DNA of 64,000 bases from SAR202 cluster bacterium bin90 (GCA_002238855.1 MPND01000002.1:62001-126000); one strand, 5' to 3'; positions 18,148 to 27,318 are shown, counted from the first letter of the stretch. The notes: generated by a model from the sequence alone, not told the origin. Program-made: numbers and translations.

Positions 18148-19107
18148 TTGACCAATACAATCGCCGTTGAAAGCGTCCAACAGATGGCAGCGCGGATTCG
18201 TGAGAACGTGCAGAAGGTCATCGTAGGCAAGGACGAGGCGATCAACCTCGCCATTATCGCCATGCTCTGCCGCGGACACATTCTTGTCGAGGATGCTCCG
18301 GGCATCGGCAAGACCACCCTCGCCAAGGCTCTCGCGCAGTCCCTGAAATGCACATTCAAGCGCATCCAGTTCACGCCCGACCTGATGCCGACCGACGTGC
18401 TCGGCGTCAACTTTTACAACCAGCGCACAGGTGACTTTCAATTTCGTGACGGTCCCATTTTCAGCCAGATGCTTCTCGCGGACGAGATAAACCGCGCCAC
18501 GCCCCGCACACAGTCCTCATTGCTGGAAGCGATGCAGGAGCGACAGGCCACGGTTGACGGAGAAACACGCCCGCTGCCGGAACCTTTCCTTGTCATGGCA
18601 ACGCAGAATCCCGTCGAGATGGAGGGCACATTCCCCCTCCCTGAAGCCCAGCTCGACAGGTTCCTCTTGCGAATCAGGCTGGGCTACCCAACGCCCGAGG
18701 AAGAGTCGGACATTCTCCTGCGATTCGACCGTGTCTCGGAGCCTCCGGAGATCGACGCGGTAGCCGACGCCGCTGAGCTTGGCGAAATGCAGTCGCTGGT
18801 AAGCAGCGTCCTTGTGGATGACTCGATTCGGCTGTACATCGTGGACATCCTGCAGGCGTCACGCGGCAATCAGGCTCTGACACTTGGTGCGAGCCCGCGC
18901 GCAGGCTTAGCACTGTACAAGGCATCGCAGGCGCGCGCCGCCATTGACGGACGCGACTTCGTAACGCCGGACGACGTAAAGGCGCTGGCTCAGTCCGTAC
19001 TCGCGCACAGGCTAATTGTCTCCTCAAATGCCCGCCTCCGTGGACGCACGGCTGCACAGATCGTGCGCGAACTCATTGCAGGCATTCCAGTTCCAATCGA
19101 AAGGTAG
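18148..19107 (+). CDS. MoxR family AAA+ ATPase
   Basis: A 319-residue AAA+ ATPase. Walker A is EDAPGIGKTTLAKAL, Walker B is LLADEINRATPRTQSSLLEAM, sensor and arginine-finger segments follow (VMATQNPVEMEGTFPLPEAQLDRF), and the lid domain contains GASPRAGLALYKASQA. The TTG at 18148 is chosen because GAGG lies 6 nt upstream; an upstream frame to 18088 adds residues not typical of the family. With the next two genes it makes the common MoxR-DUF58-DUF4129 set, in which the ATPase is thought to act as a chaperone for metal insertion or complex assembly at the membrane. Confidence 0.92.
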   Translation: MTNTIAVESVQQMAARIRENVQKVIVGKDEAINLAIIAMLCRGHILVEDAPGIGKTTLAKALAQSLKCTFKRIQFTPDLMPTDVLGVNFYNQRTGDFQFRDGPIFSQMLLADEINRATPRTQSSLLEAMQERQATVDGETRPLPEPFLVMATQNPVEMEGTFPLPEAQLDRFLLRIRLGYPTPEEESDILLRFDRVSEPPEIDAVADAAELGEMQSLVSSVLVDDSIRLYIVDILQASRGNQALTLGASPRAGLALYKASQARAAIDGRDFVTPDDVKALAQSVLAHRLIVSSNARLRGRTAAQIVRELIAGIPVPIER

Positions 19108-19113
19108 CGCCCG

Positions 19114-20385
19114 ATGCTGAGCCAGATGTGGCACGAGCTGTGGTTGCTCATATTCGTTGTGCTGACTCTCATCGGTATCTTCACGGGTGAGGGGCTGCTG
19201 ATTGGCTTCTCGGTAATGGGACTTCTCGTTGTCGGCACCGCGAGGCTCTGGAACAAAGTATCACTCGAAGATGTCACCTACCAGCGGGAATTCTCCCAGC
19301 GGCGCGTCTTTATCGGCGAGACGGCTACTCTGTCCATTACGCTGACAAATCGAAAGCCGCTGCCGCTCGGCCGTGTGCGCATCGAAGACGAACTGCCGGC
19401 CTGCATGTCGCTCGACGGCGGGGATGTCGTCGGGAGTCCCAATCCTGAAGGTCAAACCCTGCGACATTCCACATCGATGTCCTGGTATGAGCGCGTGCGC
19501 TGGACATATCAGTTCCAGTGCAACAGGCGTGGCTTCTTTCGCGTCGGTCCCTCCAACCTTCGCAGCGGCGATCTCCTAGGCTTCTTCAGCAGCGAGAGTG
19601 AGCAACTAGACCGCGACTACGTGCTGGTGTACCCGCGAATCGTTTCGCTCCCGGAAATTGGAATGCCCGCTGCCCGTCCGCTGGGCGAGACGAGGGGTGG
19701 CATTCGCATTTACGAGGATATGTCCAGACCGATGGGTCTTCGAGATTACCAGGTCGGCGACCCACTCAAGACCGTGGACTGGAAGAACACCGCAAGAATG
19801 CAGGAACTCCAGGTCCGCACCTATGAGCCAAGCTCGTCGATGACGGTCGTTCTCGCCGTGGCAGTCGACACAATGGCACACACTTGGGAGGGCTACTCGG
19901 CAATCCACCTAGAGCGCATAATAACCGCAGCAGCCTCCCTCGCCGTGTACGCTTCCGAAAGGCAGTACAATCTGGGCCTTTTCTCGAATGGCACTCCGGT
20001 TCTGGCTGACAGACCGATGAAAATCGCACCGAGCCAGTCCCCCGAACAGCTCACGATAATCCTGGAGGCTCTAGCCTCGATTCGCCCCCTCCCGATGGGC
20101 TCGATTTCGGGACAACTGGCGCAGCAATGGCGCAGATTTCCCCTCGGCGCCACGGTCGTAGTAATCTTGTCCCTCCTGACCGATGACCTGCCACAGATTA
20201 TTGAAGACATGCGAACACACGGCTACAAGCTGGTAGTCGTTTATGTGGGCGACGACGACTGCCCGCCGATGCCTGAGGGCATTATCCTCCACGAGATCGG
20301 CAACTCGTTTGAGGGCATGGAGTTTGCCGAGCAGAGACATTCACGGCGCTTCGCCGCGATGACCACGGACGGTGATGTCCCGTGA
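19114..20385 (+). CDS. DUF58 domain-containing membrane protein
   Basis: A 423-residue protein. Two hydrophobic helices near residues 8-45 anchor it. A beta-rich region follows (GETATLSITLTNRKPLPLGRVRIEDELP), then the DUF58 core (MGLRDYQVGDPLKTVDWKNTARMQELQVRTYEP), followed by a vWA-like domain (SMTVVLAVAVDTM; the DxSxS metal site is not clear). It starts 6 bases after moxR and overlaps the next gene by 4 bases, so the three are co-translated. Its precise partner is unknown. Confidence 0.9.
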   Translation: MLSQMWHELWLLIFVVLTLIGIFTGEGLLIGFSVMGLLVVGTARLWNKVSLEDVTYQREFSQRRVFIGETATLSITLTNRKPLPLGRVRIEDELPACMSLDGGDVVGSPNPEGQTLRHSTSMSWYERVRWTYQFQCNRRGFFRVGPSNLRSGDLLGFFSSESEQLDRDYVLVYPRIVSLPEIGMPAARPLGETRGGIRIYEDMSRPMGLRDYQVGDPLKTVDWKNTARMQELQVRTYEPSSSMTVVLAVAVDTMAHTWEGYSAIHLERIITAAASLAVYASERQYNLGLFSNGTPVLADRPMKIAPSQSPEQLTIILEALASIRPLPMGSISGQLAQQWRRFPLGATVVVILSLLTDDLPQIIEDMRTHGYKLVVVYVGDDDCPPMPEGIILHEIGNSFEGMEFAEQRHSRRFAAMTTDGDVP

Positions 20386-21791
20386 CTGAATTGCGAGAGA
20401 GAGTCGTAACCGGCGGGCTTCTTCTATCTGAAAGCGCGTGGCTCGTCGCCCTGCTGGGAATCCTCAGCTTCCCCTTTGGCGCGACCAGCAGCCCTATCTC
20501 GTGGATTGCGGTGTTGGCGGTAATGTCGATTTCTCTCGTATGGGTCCGCACCCTCTCAATGGTGATCATGCCCTCCCTCATGGCATACGGACTGCAGATG
20601 CTGGCGGGCGTGATCGTCGTTTACCTGATGGTAGCGTCGCAGGTCTCGCCTGAGACGGGTGTCCTGAATCTCGGCTGGCTTGGAACGCTGACTTCAGGGG
20701 AGGCTTCTGACAGATATATCCTCAGGGCAATATACGGCAGTTTGGGCGGCGCGGGCCTTTGGTGGCGTGGTGGACACATCGGCGCAGCCGACATCCCCGC
20801 CGAAAGCCTCAGCTCCAGCTTCAAAATCGGCGTCCTGGTGCTTGCGATTGCCTCTGTCATCGACATCGCGCACCCTGCCAACCTCAATGTATTCCCGATG
20901 ATGTTCATTTTCTTTGGCACGGGCGTCGCAGGGCTGATTGTCGCGCACATGGCGCCCTCTTCCGAGTCGTCGGTAGGCGCGCGCACCTGGACACGCATCA
21001 TCGGCGGACTGGTGGGCGGGCTGGTGGTGCTAGGTATGATATTCAGCTTGCTCCAGGACAACGTCCTTGCGATAATCGCCGCCCCCATCAAGTGGGTCCT
21101 GGAGATCCTCGCCACGATCGTCTTTTATCTGGTCATCTTTCCACTGGCGTACATCATTGACTACATTACGCGGGGAATTTTCGCCATCCTTCTTTGGTTG
21201 GGTGGTGAACCCGAGCAGCAAAGAGAATTCGCTTTGGCTCCGGCCGCCGGCGCATTCGAAGGCTTCACAAGAGAGGGAGAAGCGGAACCGGCAGCGCTGC
21301 TGCTCCTCCAGATTCTCCAATGGTCTATCGTAGCTGCGATCATTATCGCCGTTCTGGTGGTCATGGCTTTGGCGTACAAGCGCCGTGCAAGGCAGAGAAG
21401 GGAAGAGAATGACGGGCAGCGGGAATCTCTAGTCGAAGGTGCAGATGTACCCTATGACTTTGCCAACCTGCTATTCGGAATGCTGCCGTCAAGGTTCCGC
21501 AGGCGCACCCCGGATCGCGCCCTTCGCGTGCCTCCGGACGACCCCGGCATAACTGATGTCTTCCGCATATACTTCGGCATGCTGACACTCGCAGAACGGC
21601 GCGGGCATCCACGGCACTACAGCGAAACGCCATCAGAGTATCAGACCAAGCTGGAAAGCCTGTTCCCGCAGTCCCTCGTCAGGACAGCGACAACCGCATT
21701 CATGCGCGCCTGCTATGGACATCATCCTGCGCCTCGCGAGCAGATAGACGAAATGCGGGAGGAACTTGAGCGAGTCGCCGAGACGAAATAG
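20382..21791 (+). CDS. DUF4129 domain-containing multi-spanning membrane protein
   Basis: A 469-residue protein starting at a GTG that overlaps the DUF58 stop (GTGA). Five to seven hydrophobic segments cover residues about 10-270, including SWIAVLAVMSISLVWV and IIGGLVGGLVVLGMIFSLL. A further helix lies near 305-330. The cytoplasmic C terminus has the DUF4129 signature (DVFRIYFGMLTLAERRGHPR, ETPSEYQTKLESLFP, AFMRACYGHHP). In some bacteria the analogous region is part of a transglutaminase-like protein; here no transglutaminase core is visible. It is the third member of the MoxR operon. Confidence 0.85.
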   Translation: MTELRERVVTGGLLLSESAWLVALLGILSFPFGATSSPISWIAVLAVMSISLVWVRTLSMVIMPSLMAYGLQMLAGVIVVYLMVASQVSPETGVLNLGWLGTLTSGEASDRYILRAIYGSLGGAGLWWRGGHIGAADIPAESLSSSFKIGVLVLAIASVIDIAHPANLNVFPMMFIFFGTGVAGLIVAHMAPSSESSVGARTWTRIIGGLVGGLVVLGMIFSLLQDNVLAIIAAPIKWVLEILATIVFYLVIFPLAYIIDYITRGIFAILLWLGGEPEQQREFALAPAAGAFEGFTREGEAEPAALLLLQILQWSIVAAIIIAVLVVMALAYKRRARQRREENDGQRESLVEGADVPYDFANLLFGMLPSRFRRRTPDRALRVPPDDPGITDVFRIYFGMLTLAERRGHPRHYSETPSEYQTKLESLFPQSLVRTATTAFMRACYGHHPAPREQIDEMREELERVAETK

Positions 21792-21853
21792 CGCAGTCAA
21801 GCTAAGCCCCGGTCGGAATAGATCAGCAAGCAGGATAAGAGGAGTGAGAGAGA

Positions 21854-22696
21854 TTGTCCGAGTTTGAATTTGCCTCCGGGATTGAAATCTGGCAAGCGGC
21901 ATTGCTAACCGTAATCTCGTTTGCTGTGGGTATTCTTGGCGGCTTCGTAGGCCTCGCGCTCGGAACTATTCGCCTTCCCGCGATGCTGCTGCTTGGCATG
22001 GCTGCCCCGATAGCTGGCGGCACAAATATTCTCGTCAGCGGCCTTGCGTCTCTCACAGGAGCGATACGCCACCTGCGTGAAGGTCGCGTCAATATGCGAA
22101 TCGTATTGGTAATGGGCGTGCCGGCTTTCATAGGCGCCTTCCTGGGCGGCTTCCTCAGCGACGACGCTCCCACCGGCGTATTGATGCTGTTCGCTGGGTT
22201 GCTCGTCTTCTGGCAGGGCGTTGAATTTCTGATAATGGCACGTGAGCGAAGCAGCGAGGATGCGACGGACACAAATCTGTTCGGCGGTGAGTTGTCAGGT
22301 TCGGCGGGCATGTTCACTCCCGGTCGCATGTCGGCAGAAGCGGGCATCGGCTTTGGAGTGGGACTTCTGGGAGGCGCGGTCGGTCTGATTCTGGGCAGCA
22401 TCCGCCTACCCGCTCTGATTCGCATCCTGCGCGTGGATCCCCGTATTGCCGCCGGAACAAACCTCTTTATCGGCGTACTGATTGGGGCATCTGGCTGGGT
22501 TGGACACGTCGTGGAAGGGAAAGTTGACTATGCCCTGCTGGTGCCGATGGGCGCCGCAGCCATGATAGGCAGCTACTACGGCGCGAAGCTCACCGGAAAA
22601 GTGCGTCTCGTCAACCTCATACTGGCAATGGGACTTGTACTACTGGTAGTGGGCATATTCCTTGCGGTACGCGGGGCAAGGGACATGTTCATGTAA
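21854..22696 (+). CDS. Sulfite exporter TauE/SafE family permease
   Basis: A 280-residue membrane protein with two repeated halves, each with the family hallmark: FAVGILGGFVGLALGTIRLPAMLLLG...AGGTNILVS in the first and GFGVGLLGGAVGLILGSIRLPALIRIL...AAGTNLFIG in the second. About eight helices are predicted. Family members export small organosulfur or sulfite anions, but the substrate cannot be inferred here. The TTG start follows AGGAG by about 10 nt. It is convergent with crcB. Confidence 0.88.
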   Translation: MSEFEFASGIEIWQAALLTVISFAVGILGGFVGLALGTIRLPAMLLLGMAAPIAGGTNILVSGLASLTGAIRHLREGRVNMRIVLVMGVPAFIGAFLGGFLSDDAPTGVLMLFAGLLVFWQGVEFLIMARERSSEDATDTNLFGGELSGSAGMFTPGRMSAEAGIGFGVGLLGGAVGLILGSIRLPALIRILRVDPRIAAGTNLFIGVLIGASGWVGHVVEGKVDYALLVPMGAAAMIGSYYGAKLTGKVRLVNLILAMGLVLLVVGIFLAVRGARDMFM

Positions 22697-22723
22697 TGAC
22701 GCCGCGAGCCATTGTCGGCCCGT

Positions 22724-23098
22724 TCAGAAAATGAACCTGCCCAGCAGGATGCCCGCAAGCGCAGCAGCCACACCAACCACAACGCTTCCAACAATGTTGG
22801 CCATGGCCCGCATCCAGTCCCCTTCGCCCACAAGCAGTACGCTCGCCACGGTTAGTGTCGAGAAAGTCGTGTACGAGCCAAGGAAGCCCACTGCCGCGAA
22901 TATCCTAGCCTCCTCGGATAGCCCGGTCCGCTCGGACGCCGCAGCCAAGACGAGACCCAGCAAAAAGGAGCCGCTGACATTTGCGGCAAATGTCCCTAGC
23001 ACCGTAGGACCAAGCATCCCGCTGACTGCACGGTCAACGGCATAGCGCGACATCGCGCCAAGCGCCCCACCCGCTGCCACCAGCGCCCATACGAGCAA
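22724..23098 (-). CDS. crcB: Fluoride ion channel CrcB/Fluc
   Basis: A 124-residue four-helix protein. It carries the Fluc signatures GGALGAMSRYAVDR at the N terminus, TFAANVSGSFLLGL (with the pore Asn) and GFLGSYTTFSTLTVAS (the Phe-box and central Na site). It forms dual-topology dimers that release toxic fluoride. Only one crcB copy is visible, and no fluoride-riboswitch-like leader is apparent. It follows the acyl-CoA dehydrogenase stop-to-start by four bases. Confidence 0.93.
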   Translation of the reverse strand: MLVWALVAAGGALGAMSRYAVDRAVSGMLGPTVLGTFAANVSGSFLLGLVLAAASERTGLSEEARIFAAVGFLGSYTTFSTLTVASVLLVGEGDWMRAMANIVGSVVVGVAAALAGILLGRFIF

Positions 23099-23102
23099 CA
23101 GC

Positions 23103-24287
23103 CTAGCCCCTGGGCAGACCGAGCCCGCGGCTGGCGATTATGTTGCGCTGAATCTCAGATGTGCCCGCGCGTATCGTCAGAGACACCGCGTCCATCCATT
23201 GCTGCGCAATCCTGCCATTGATGTACGCCCACTTGGATCCCTCGTCCAGCAGTCCGTACATGCCCAGCATTTGCATTCCAAGCCGGCTGATCTTCTGGCT
23301 GATCTCGCTGCCGACAAGCTTGGCCGCCGAAGCCTCCTTGTTCGGCACAAGTCCCTCGCTCTGCATCCACGCGACATTGTAAGCGACCATTCTGCCAGCC
23401 TCGTTCGCCGTCCAGAGTTCCGCAAGCCTTCTCCTGAACTTCGGGTCTTTGCTCAGTGAACCGTCGTTCAGCCTTATCTGCTTCGACAGGTCGGCAAGCT
23501 CTTCCAGGTCACGTCGGTTCGAGCCGTAACGCCCCACTCCTGACCTCTCGAAGTCGAGTGTCGTAGCGGCAACATACCAGCCCCTATTCTTCTCCCCGAT
23601 CATATTCCGCTTCGGCACGCGCACATTCTCGAAGAAGACCTGGTTGAAGTAATGAACGCCGAACATGTTGATTATGGGCGCGACCTCGATTCCCGGAGTG
23701 TCCATATCTACGATCAGCACACTGATGCCCCGATGCTTCGGCGCGTCGGGGTCAGTTCTAACCATGATGTAGCAGCGATTGGCGCGCTGGGCGCCGCTCG
23801 TCCATATCTTGGAGCCGTTCAGCACGAAATCATCGCCGTCCTCAACAGCCCTGAGTTGCAGCGACGCCAGGTCCGAACCAGACTCCGGCTCGCTGAACCC
23901 CTGGCAATAGACGGCATCACCGCTGGCGATCTCAGGCAAATATTGCGCCTTCTGCTCGTCCGTGCCATAAAGCATGATTGACGGCCCCACCATGTGCGTC
24001 CCCATGCTCGTATCCCGCGTGGGCGCCCGGAAATACGCCGTCTCCTCGTTGTAAATCATCTGCTCGATATGCGGTCTTCCCTGCCCGCCGTACTCCTCCG
24101 GCCAGGCAAGCGTAAGCCAGCCCCGATCAACCAGCTTGCCCGTCAGACCGCGTATCGTCCGCCAGTTTTCATCCGTGAAATAGTCATCCGGAACAATGCC
24201 GTTCCAGTCCTCGCCGAGGTTCTCAGCAAGAAAATCACGCACTTCCCGCCGAAAGCCCTCTTGCTCCTGAGTAAATTGAAAATCCAT
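23103..24287 (-). CDS. Acyl-CoA dehydrogenase family protein
   Basis: A 394-residue flavoprotein with the usual all-alpha N domain (DFQFTQEQEGFRREVRDFLAENL), beta domain (YCQGFSEPESGSDLASLQ, IWTSGAQRANRCYIMVRT) and C domain (AGTSEIQRNIIASRGLGLPRG). Where medium-chain dehydrogenases have catalytic Glu in YEGTSEIQR, this protein has Ala (IRAGTSEIQR). It may therefore use a Glu elsewhere, as isovaleryl-CoA dehydrogenase does, or act on unusual substrates. Electron acceptor and substrate are unknown. Confidence 0.92.
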   Translation of the reverse strand: MDFQFTQEQEGFRREVRDFLAENLGEDWNGIVPDDYFTDENWRTIRGLTGKLVDRGWLTLAWPEEYGGQGRPHIEQMIYNEETAYFRAPTRDTSMGTHMVGPSIMLYGTDEQKAQYLPEIASGDAVYCQGFSEPESGSDLASLQLRAVEDGDDFVLNGSKIWTSGAQRANRCYIMVRTDPDAPKHRGISVLIVDMDTPGIEVAPIINMFGVHYFNQVFFENVRVPKRNMIGEKNRGWYVAATTLDFERSGVGRYGSNRRDLEELADLSKQIRLNDGSLSKDPKFRRRLAELWTANEAGRMVAYNVAWMQSEGLVPNKEASAAKLVGSEISQKISRLGMQMLGMYGLLDEGSKWAYINGRIAQQWMDAVSLTIRAGTSEIQRNIIASRGLGLPRG

Positions 24288-24333
24288 TTCTACGTCCTGT
24301 TTTTTTGCGATGCTTTGTTATTGAAAAACTAGG

Positions 24334-24672
24334 TTATTCTGTTATCAGTTCGTTTAGCCCTGCGACTAACATATCCAACTCACTCTCCGTTACGAAGCCT
24401 ATCGTTCCTCTAAGACGTTCAACAGAGAGTGTGTGGACCTGACTAATCTTTACCCAGGAACGCCTGGGCAGTCCTGCGTCTCTCAGCTCAAGTGTGAGAG
24501 GATAATTCTGCCTCTGTGGTTGGCTTGTCACTGACATTGCTATTACAGTTCCTGAGCGAACATTAAAACTGCCATAACTGATAACAACCACCGGCCGTCG
24601 ACCCGCTTGTTCGTGCCCACGTGCCGGATACAGATCAGCCCAGATGACTTCACCTCTTAGTATTCCGGCCAT
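24334..24672 (-). CDS. MazF/PemK-type toxin (mRNA interferase)
   Basis: A 112-residue protein with the PemK-like fold markers GEVIWADLYPARGHEQAGRRPVVVIS, VIAMSVTSQ and the SWVKISQVHTLSVERLRG strand-helix that carries the catalytic region. MazF toxins cleave mRNA at short sequence motifs. Its start overlaps the end of the antitoxin gene by 16 bases, the usual antitoxin-first order. It is on the same strand as trxB upstream. Confidence 0.9.
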   Translation of the reverse strand: MAGILRGEVIWADLYPARGHEQAGRRPVVVISYGSFNVRSGTVIAMSVTSQPQRQNYPLTLELRDAGLPRRSWVKISQVHTLSVERLRGTIGFVTESELDMLVAGLNELITE

Positions 24673-24899
24673 TCTGACAAGTCTCTTGGAAGGAATTCAT
24701 TTGCCATCCGTTGTTCATATTCTGGGTCCATCTTAGCGAGTTCTCGCTCAAGAAGATCCTTGTCGGCCCTTCTGAACTTTTCCCTTACCGCTTGCTGTAT
24801 AGCCAGACTACGATCCGGATACACGGATTTTTCCACGAGTCTGTCGACGGTCTTCAGCAGTGCGTCATCCATCGTTATCGTTATCGTGGACTTGCCCAT
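24657..24899 (-). CDS. Ribbon-helix-helix antitoxin (MazE/CopG-like)
   Basis: An 80-residue protein whose N terminus STITITMDDALLKTVDRLVEK is a ribbon-helix-helix DNA-binding strand and helix. The acidic C-terminal tail (FLPRDLSEWPEY) is the likely toxin-neutralising segment. It presumably represses its own promoter together with the toxin. It directly precedes and overlaps the MazF-type gene. Confidence 0.85.
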   Translation of the reverse strand: MGKSTITITMDDALLKTVDRLVEKSVYPDRSLAIQQAVREKFRRADKDLLERELAKMDPEYEQRMANEFLPRDLSEWPEY

Positions 24900-24928
24900 G
24901 ACGATTTCCTTTCGCGATTATTCGCTAC

Positions 24929-25855
24929 CTATCCCAGTCCCTCAACATACCGCCGCGCCGCAACCGCTGCCGTCGCCCCGTCTCCCGCTGCGCTCACCAG
25001 TTGCGCCGCCGAGTTCTGCCGGATGTCGCCCGCCGCGAATACGCCCCGCGCAGGTGTGCTCATCCAAATGTCTGTCGGAATGTGTCCCGCGTTGTCCAGT
25101 GGCAAGACATCCTGTAGATAATCGGTATTCGGATCGAGTCCGATATAGATGAAGACGCCGGACAGGTCAATGCGCGAAGTCTCCCCAACAGTCTCGTCCA
25201 GGATTGCAACTCCCTCGACCTGTCCATCTCCCAAAATCTCGCTGACAGTCGTGTTCCAGCGCACTTCGATCTTGGGATTGGACAGCACACGGTCCTGCAG
25301 TACACGCTCTCCGGTGAATGCATCGCCCCTGTGGAACAGTATGACCTTGCTCGCGTACTCCGTAAGAACCAGCGCCTCATCAAGTGCTGAGTCCCCGCCG
25401 CCCACGACGCCAACCGTCTGGTTCATGAAGAATCCGCCATCGCAGGTGGCGCAGTACGAGACACCCGCTCCATACAGTTCTTCTTCCCCGGCAACCCCTA
25501 GCTTTCGCAGAGTCGAGCCGCCCGCAATTATGACTGCTTTAGCAGCATACTCGGTTCCCCATGCCGAGATGTGCCAGATTTCGCCTTCCTGCGTAAGTTC
25601 GTCGACCTCCCCAAGCTGTATTTCCAGGCCGTACTTCATCGCCTGCTGCTGCATGAGAGGCCCGATTTCCGCGCCGGAGATGCCATCAGGAAAGCCAGGA
25701 AAGTTCTCGATGCTTTCTGCGTTGATGACCTGCCCGCCCGGCATCAGCCGCTCCAGCATCAGCGTTCTTAGCCCGGCGCGGCAAGTGTAGATGCCCGCGG
25801 TCAGGCCCGCCGCGCCGCCGCCAATTATGATTACATCGTAGATGTCTTCCTGCAT
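24929..25855 (-). CDS. trxB: Thioredoxin-disulfide reductase
   Basis: A 308-residue FAD/NADPH enzyme that reduces thioredoxin. FAD-binding GGGAAGLTAGIYTCRAG lies at the N terminus, the redox-active CATC is at Cys135/Cys138, the NADPH-binding GGGDSALDEALVL follows, and the C terminus has the AAGDIRQNSAAQLVSAAGDGA stretch. The ATG at 25855 is chosen because AGAGGA lies 6 nt upstream; a longer frame to 25924 would run into the end of the upstream aminotransferase gene. It is downstream of that gene, 19 bases away. Confidence 0.95.
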   Translation of the reverse strand: MQEDIYDVIIIGGGAAGLTAGIYTCRAGLRTLMLERLMPGGQVINAESIENFPGFPDGISGAEIGPLMQQQAMKYGLEIQLGEVDELTQEGEIWHISAWGTEYAAKAVIIAGGSTLRKLGVAGEEELYGAGVSYCATCDGGFFMNQTVGVVGGGDSALDEALVLTEYASKVILFHRGDAFTGERVLQDRVLSNPKIEVRWNTTVSEILGDGQVEGVAILDETVGETSRIDLSGVFIYIGLDPNTDYLQDVLPLDNAGHIPTDIWMSTPARGVFAAGDIRQNSAAQLVSAAGDGATAAVAARRYVEGLG

Positions 25856-25874
25856 CAGCATTCCTCTGCCGAGC

Positions 25875-27209
25875 CTAGACCAGCCCTTGGTCCCGCAGAT
25901 CCGCAAGTGCGCTACCGATTCCATCCACCGAATCGTCGATGTCCTGCTCGGTGTGCGCGGCGCTCATTATGAAGCGCGCTCCGCCGTGCGCGTTGCCCGC
26001 ATGCACGCCATGATTGAGCATCGCCAGGTTGAGCTGAGTCTGCATCTCCGCGTCATCCGAATTTCTCATATCACGCGCCGCGTTGAGGTTCTTTTCAGGG
26101 TCCGCCTGATCTGCATCAACATTGAGCCGCAGGAATATCAGCGAGTTGATTCCCGTCGCGCATCCCGGAATCTCAAGCTTAGTCAGCGATTCGTTTAGGC
26201 CCGCCTTTAGACGCTCACCCATCGCCGCAGCCCTCTCATTGACATCCGTATTCGCAACCAGTTCAAGCGCCTTGATGCCCGCCACAGCCGAAAGGGGATT
26301 CGCGTTGAATGTGCCGTTATGGGCTATGCGACTCTCAGGATCGTTGCCGCCCTCTATCATATTGATGACATCCGCCTTGCCCGCAACTGCACCGCCGGGC
26401 AGCCCACCGCCCAAAATCTTCGCCATGGTCGTCACATCAGGCGTCACACCATACAGAGATTGCGCCCCTCCCTTTGCCACGCGGAAGCCCGTCACAACCT
26501 CGTCAAATATGAGCACGAGGCCGTTCTTCTCCGTGATGTCCCGCAACTCATGCAGGAATCCTGGACGAATAGGCTCCAGCCCCATGTGCGCGCCCGTCGG
26601 CTCCAGTATGATTCCGGCGATGTCATCGCTCTGCTGAATCGCCTGCTCCACCGCGCCGATGTCATTCGGCGGCAGCACAATCATCGTGCTCAGCGTCTCT
26701 TGCGGAATCCCGCCAAGCCCTGCGCCGCCTGCCGCAAGATAGTCGCTCCATCCGTGGAAGTGCTCCTCGAACTTGATGATCTTCGTCTTGCCCGTGTACG
26801 CCCGCGCCATTCGAATCGCCATCATCGTCGCTTCAGTGCCGGAGCTGTGGAAGCGCACCTTCTCCGCACTGGGTATGAGCTGTTGTACGAGCCGCGCCCA
26901 GCGTATCTCCAAGTCTGATGACATGCTGAGGTGTGTGCCGATAGCGACCTGCTCCTGCACCACTCTGATTATTTCGGGATGCGCATGCCCCAGCAGCATC
27001 GAGCCGTGTCCAGTCCAGAAATCAACGATACGGTTGCCATCCACATCCCACTTGACGCCACCCTCACCGTGCGTGCCATAAAGCGGAAACGGCGACATAC
27101 GGCGACCGTCGTGCGTCACGCCGTCAGGAAATATCTCCCGTGCCGTAGCCCAGCGATCAGCCGAGCCTGTATGCAGATCAAAATACCGTTGCTCAATGCT
27201 GGATACCAT
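25875..27209 (-). CDS. Class III aminotransferase, glutamate-1-semialdehyde aminomutase-like
   Basis: A 444-residue PLP enzyme. Asp236 (IFDEV) and Lys264 (TMAKILGGG) are the PLP-binding Asp and Schiff-base Lys. FHSSGTEATMMAIRMARAYTGKTKIIKFEEHFHGW is the conserved HemL-like stretch. It resembles HemL throughout but carries differences in the substrate loop and has no haem genes nearby, so it may be a catabolic aminotransferase instead. A homologous gene with the same residue numbering for Asp and Lys lies at 46414. Transcription probably starts from the minus-strand promoter at 27262-27289. Confidence 0.85.
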   Translation of the reverse strand: MVSSIEQRYFDLHTGSADRWATAREIFPDGVTHDGRRMSPFPLYGTHGEGGVKWDVDGNRIVDFWTGHGSMLLGHAHPEIIRVVQEQVAIGTHLSMSSDLEIRWARLVQQLIPSAEKVRFHSSGTEATMMAIRMARAYTGKTKIIKFEEHFHGWSDYLAAGGAGLGGIPQETLSTMIVLPPNDIGAVEQAIQQSDDIAGIILEPTGAHMGLEPIRPGFLHELRDITEKNGLVLIFDEVVTGFRVAKGGAQSLYGVTPDVTTMAKILGGGLPGGAVAGKADVINMIEGGNDPESRIAHNGTFNANPLSAVAGIKALELVANTDVNERAAAMGERLKAGLNESLTKLEIPGCATGINSLIFLRLNVDADQADPEKNLNAARDMRNSDDAEMQTQLNLAMLNHGVHAGNAHGGARFIMSAAHTEQDIDDSVDGIGSALADLRDQGLV

Positions 27210-27261
27210 GTCAGTTGTCCTTCCAATTGTGCTAGAGTCCCGCCGGTCGGGGGCTGTCTGT

Positions 27262-27289
27262 ATTATATCCCCGCGCGTATAATATGCAA
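27262..27289 (-). promoter_or_regulatory. Divergent promoter region between aminotransferase and threonine synthase genes
   Basis: On the minus strand TTGCAT (27289-27284) and TATAAT (27267-27262) are spaced by 16 nt, a strong sigma70-type promoter for the aminotransferase gene. A plus-strand TATAAT at 27278-27283, with a poor -35, lies inside the same spacer and could serve threonine synthase. The two face-to-face promoters overlap. Confidence 0.6.
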
Positions 27290-27318
27290 CGAACTAGCAA
27301 CCCACGCCAATCGGCAGA

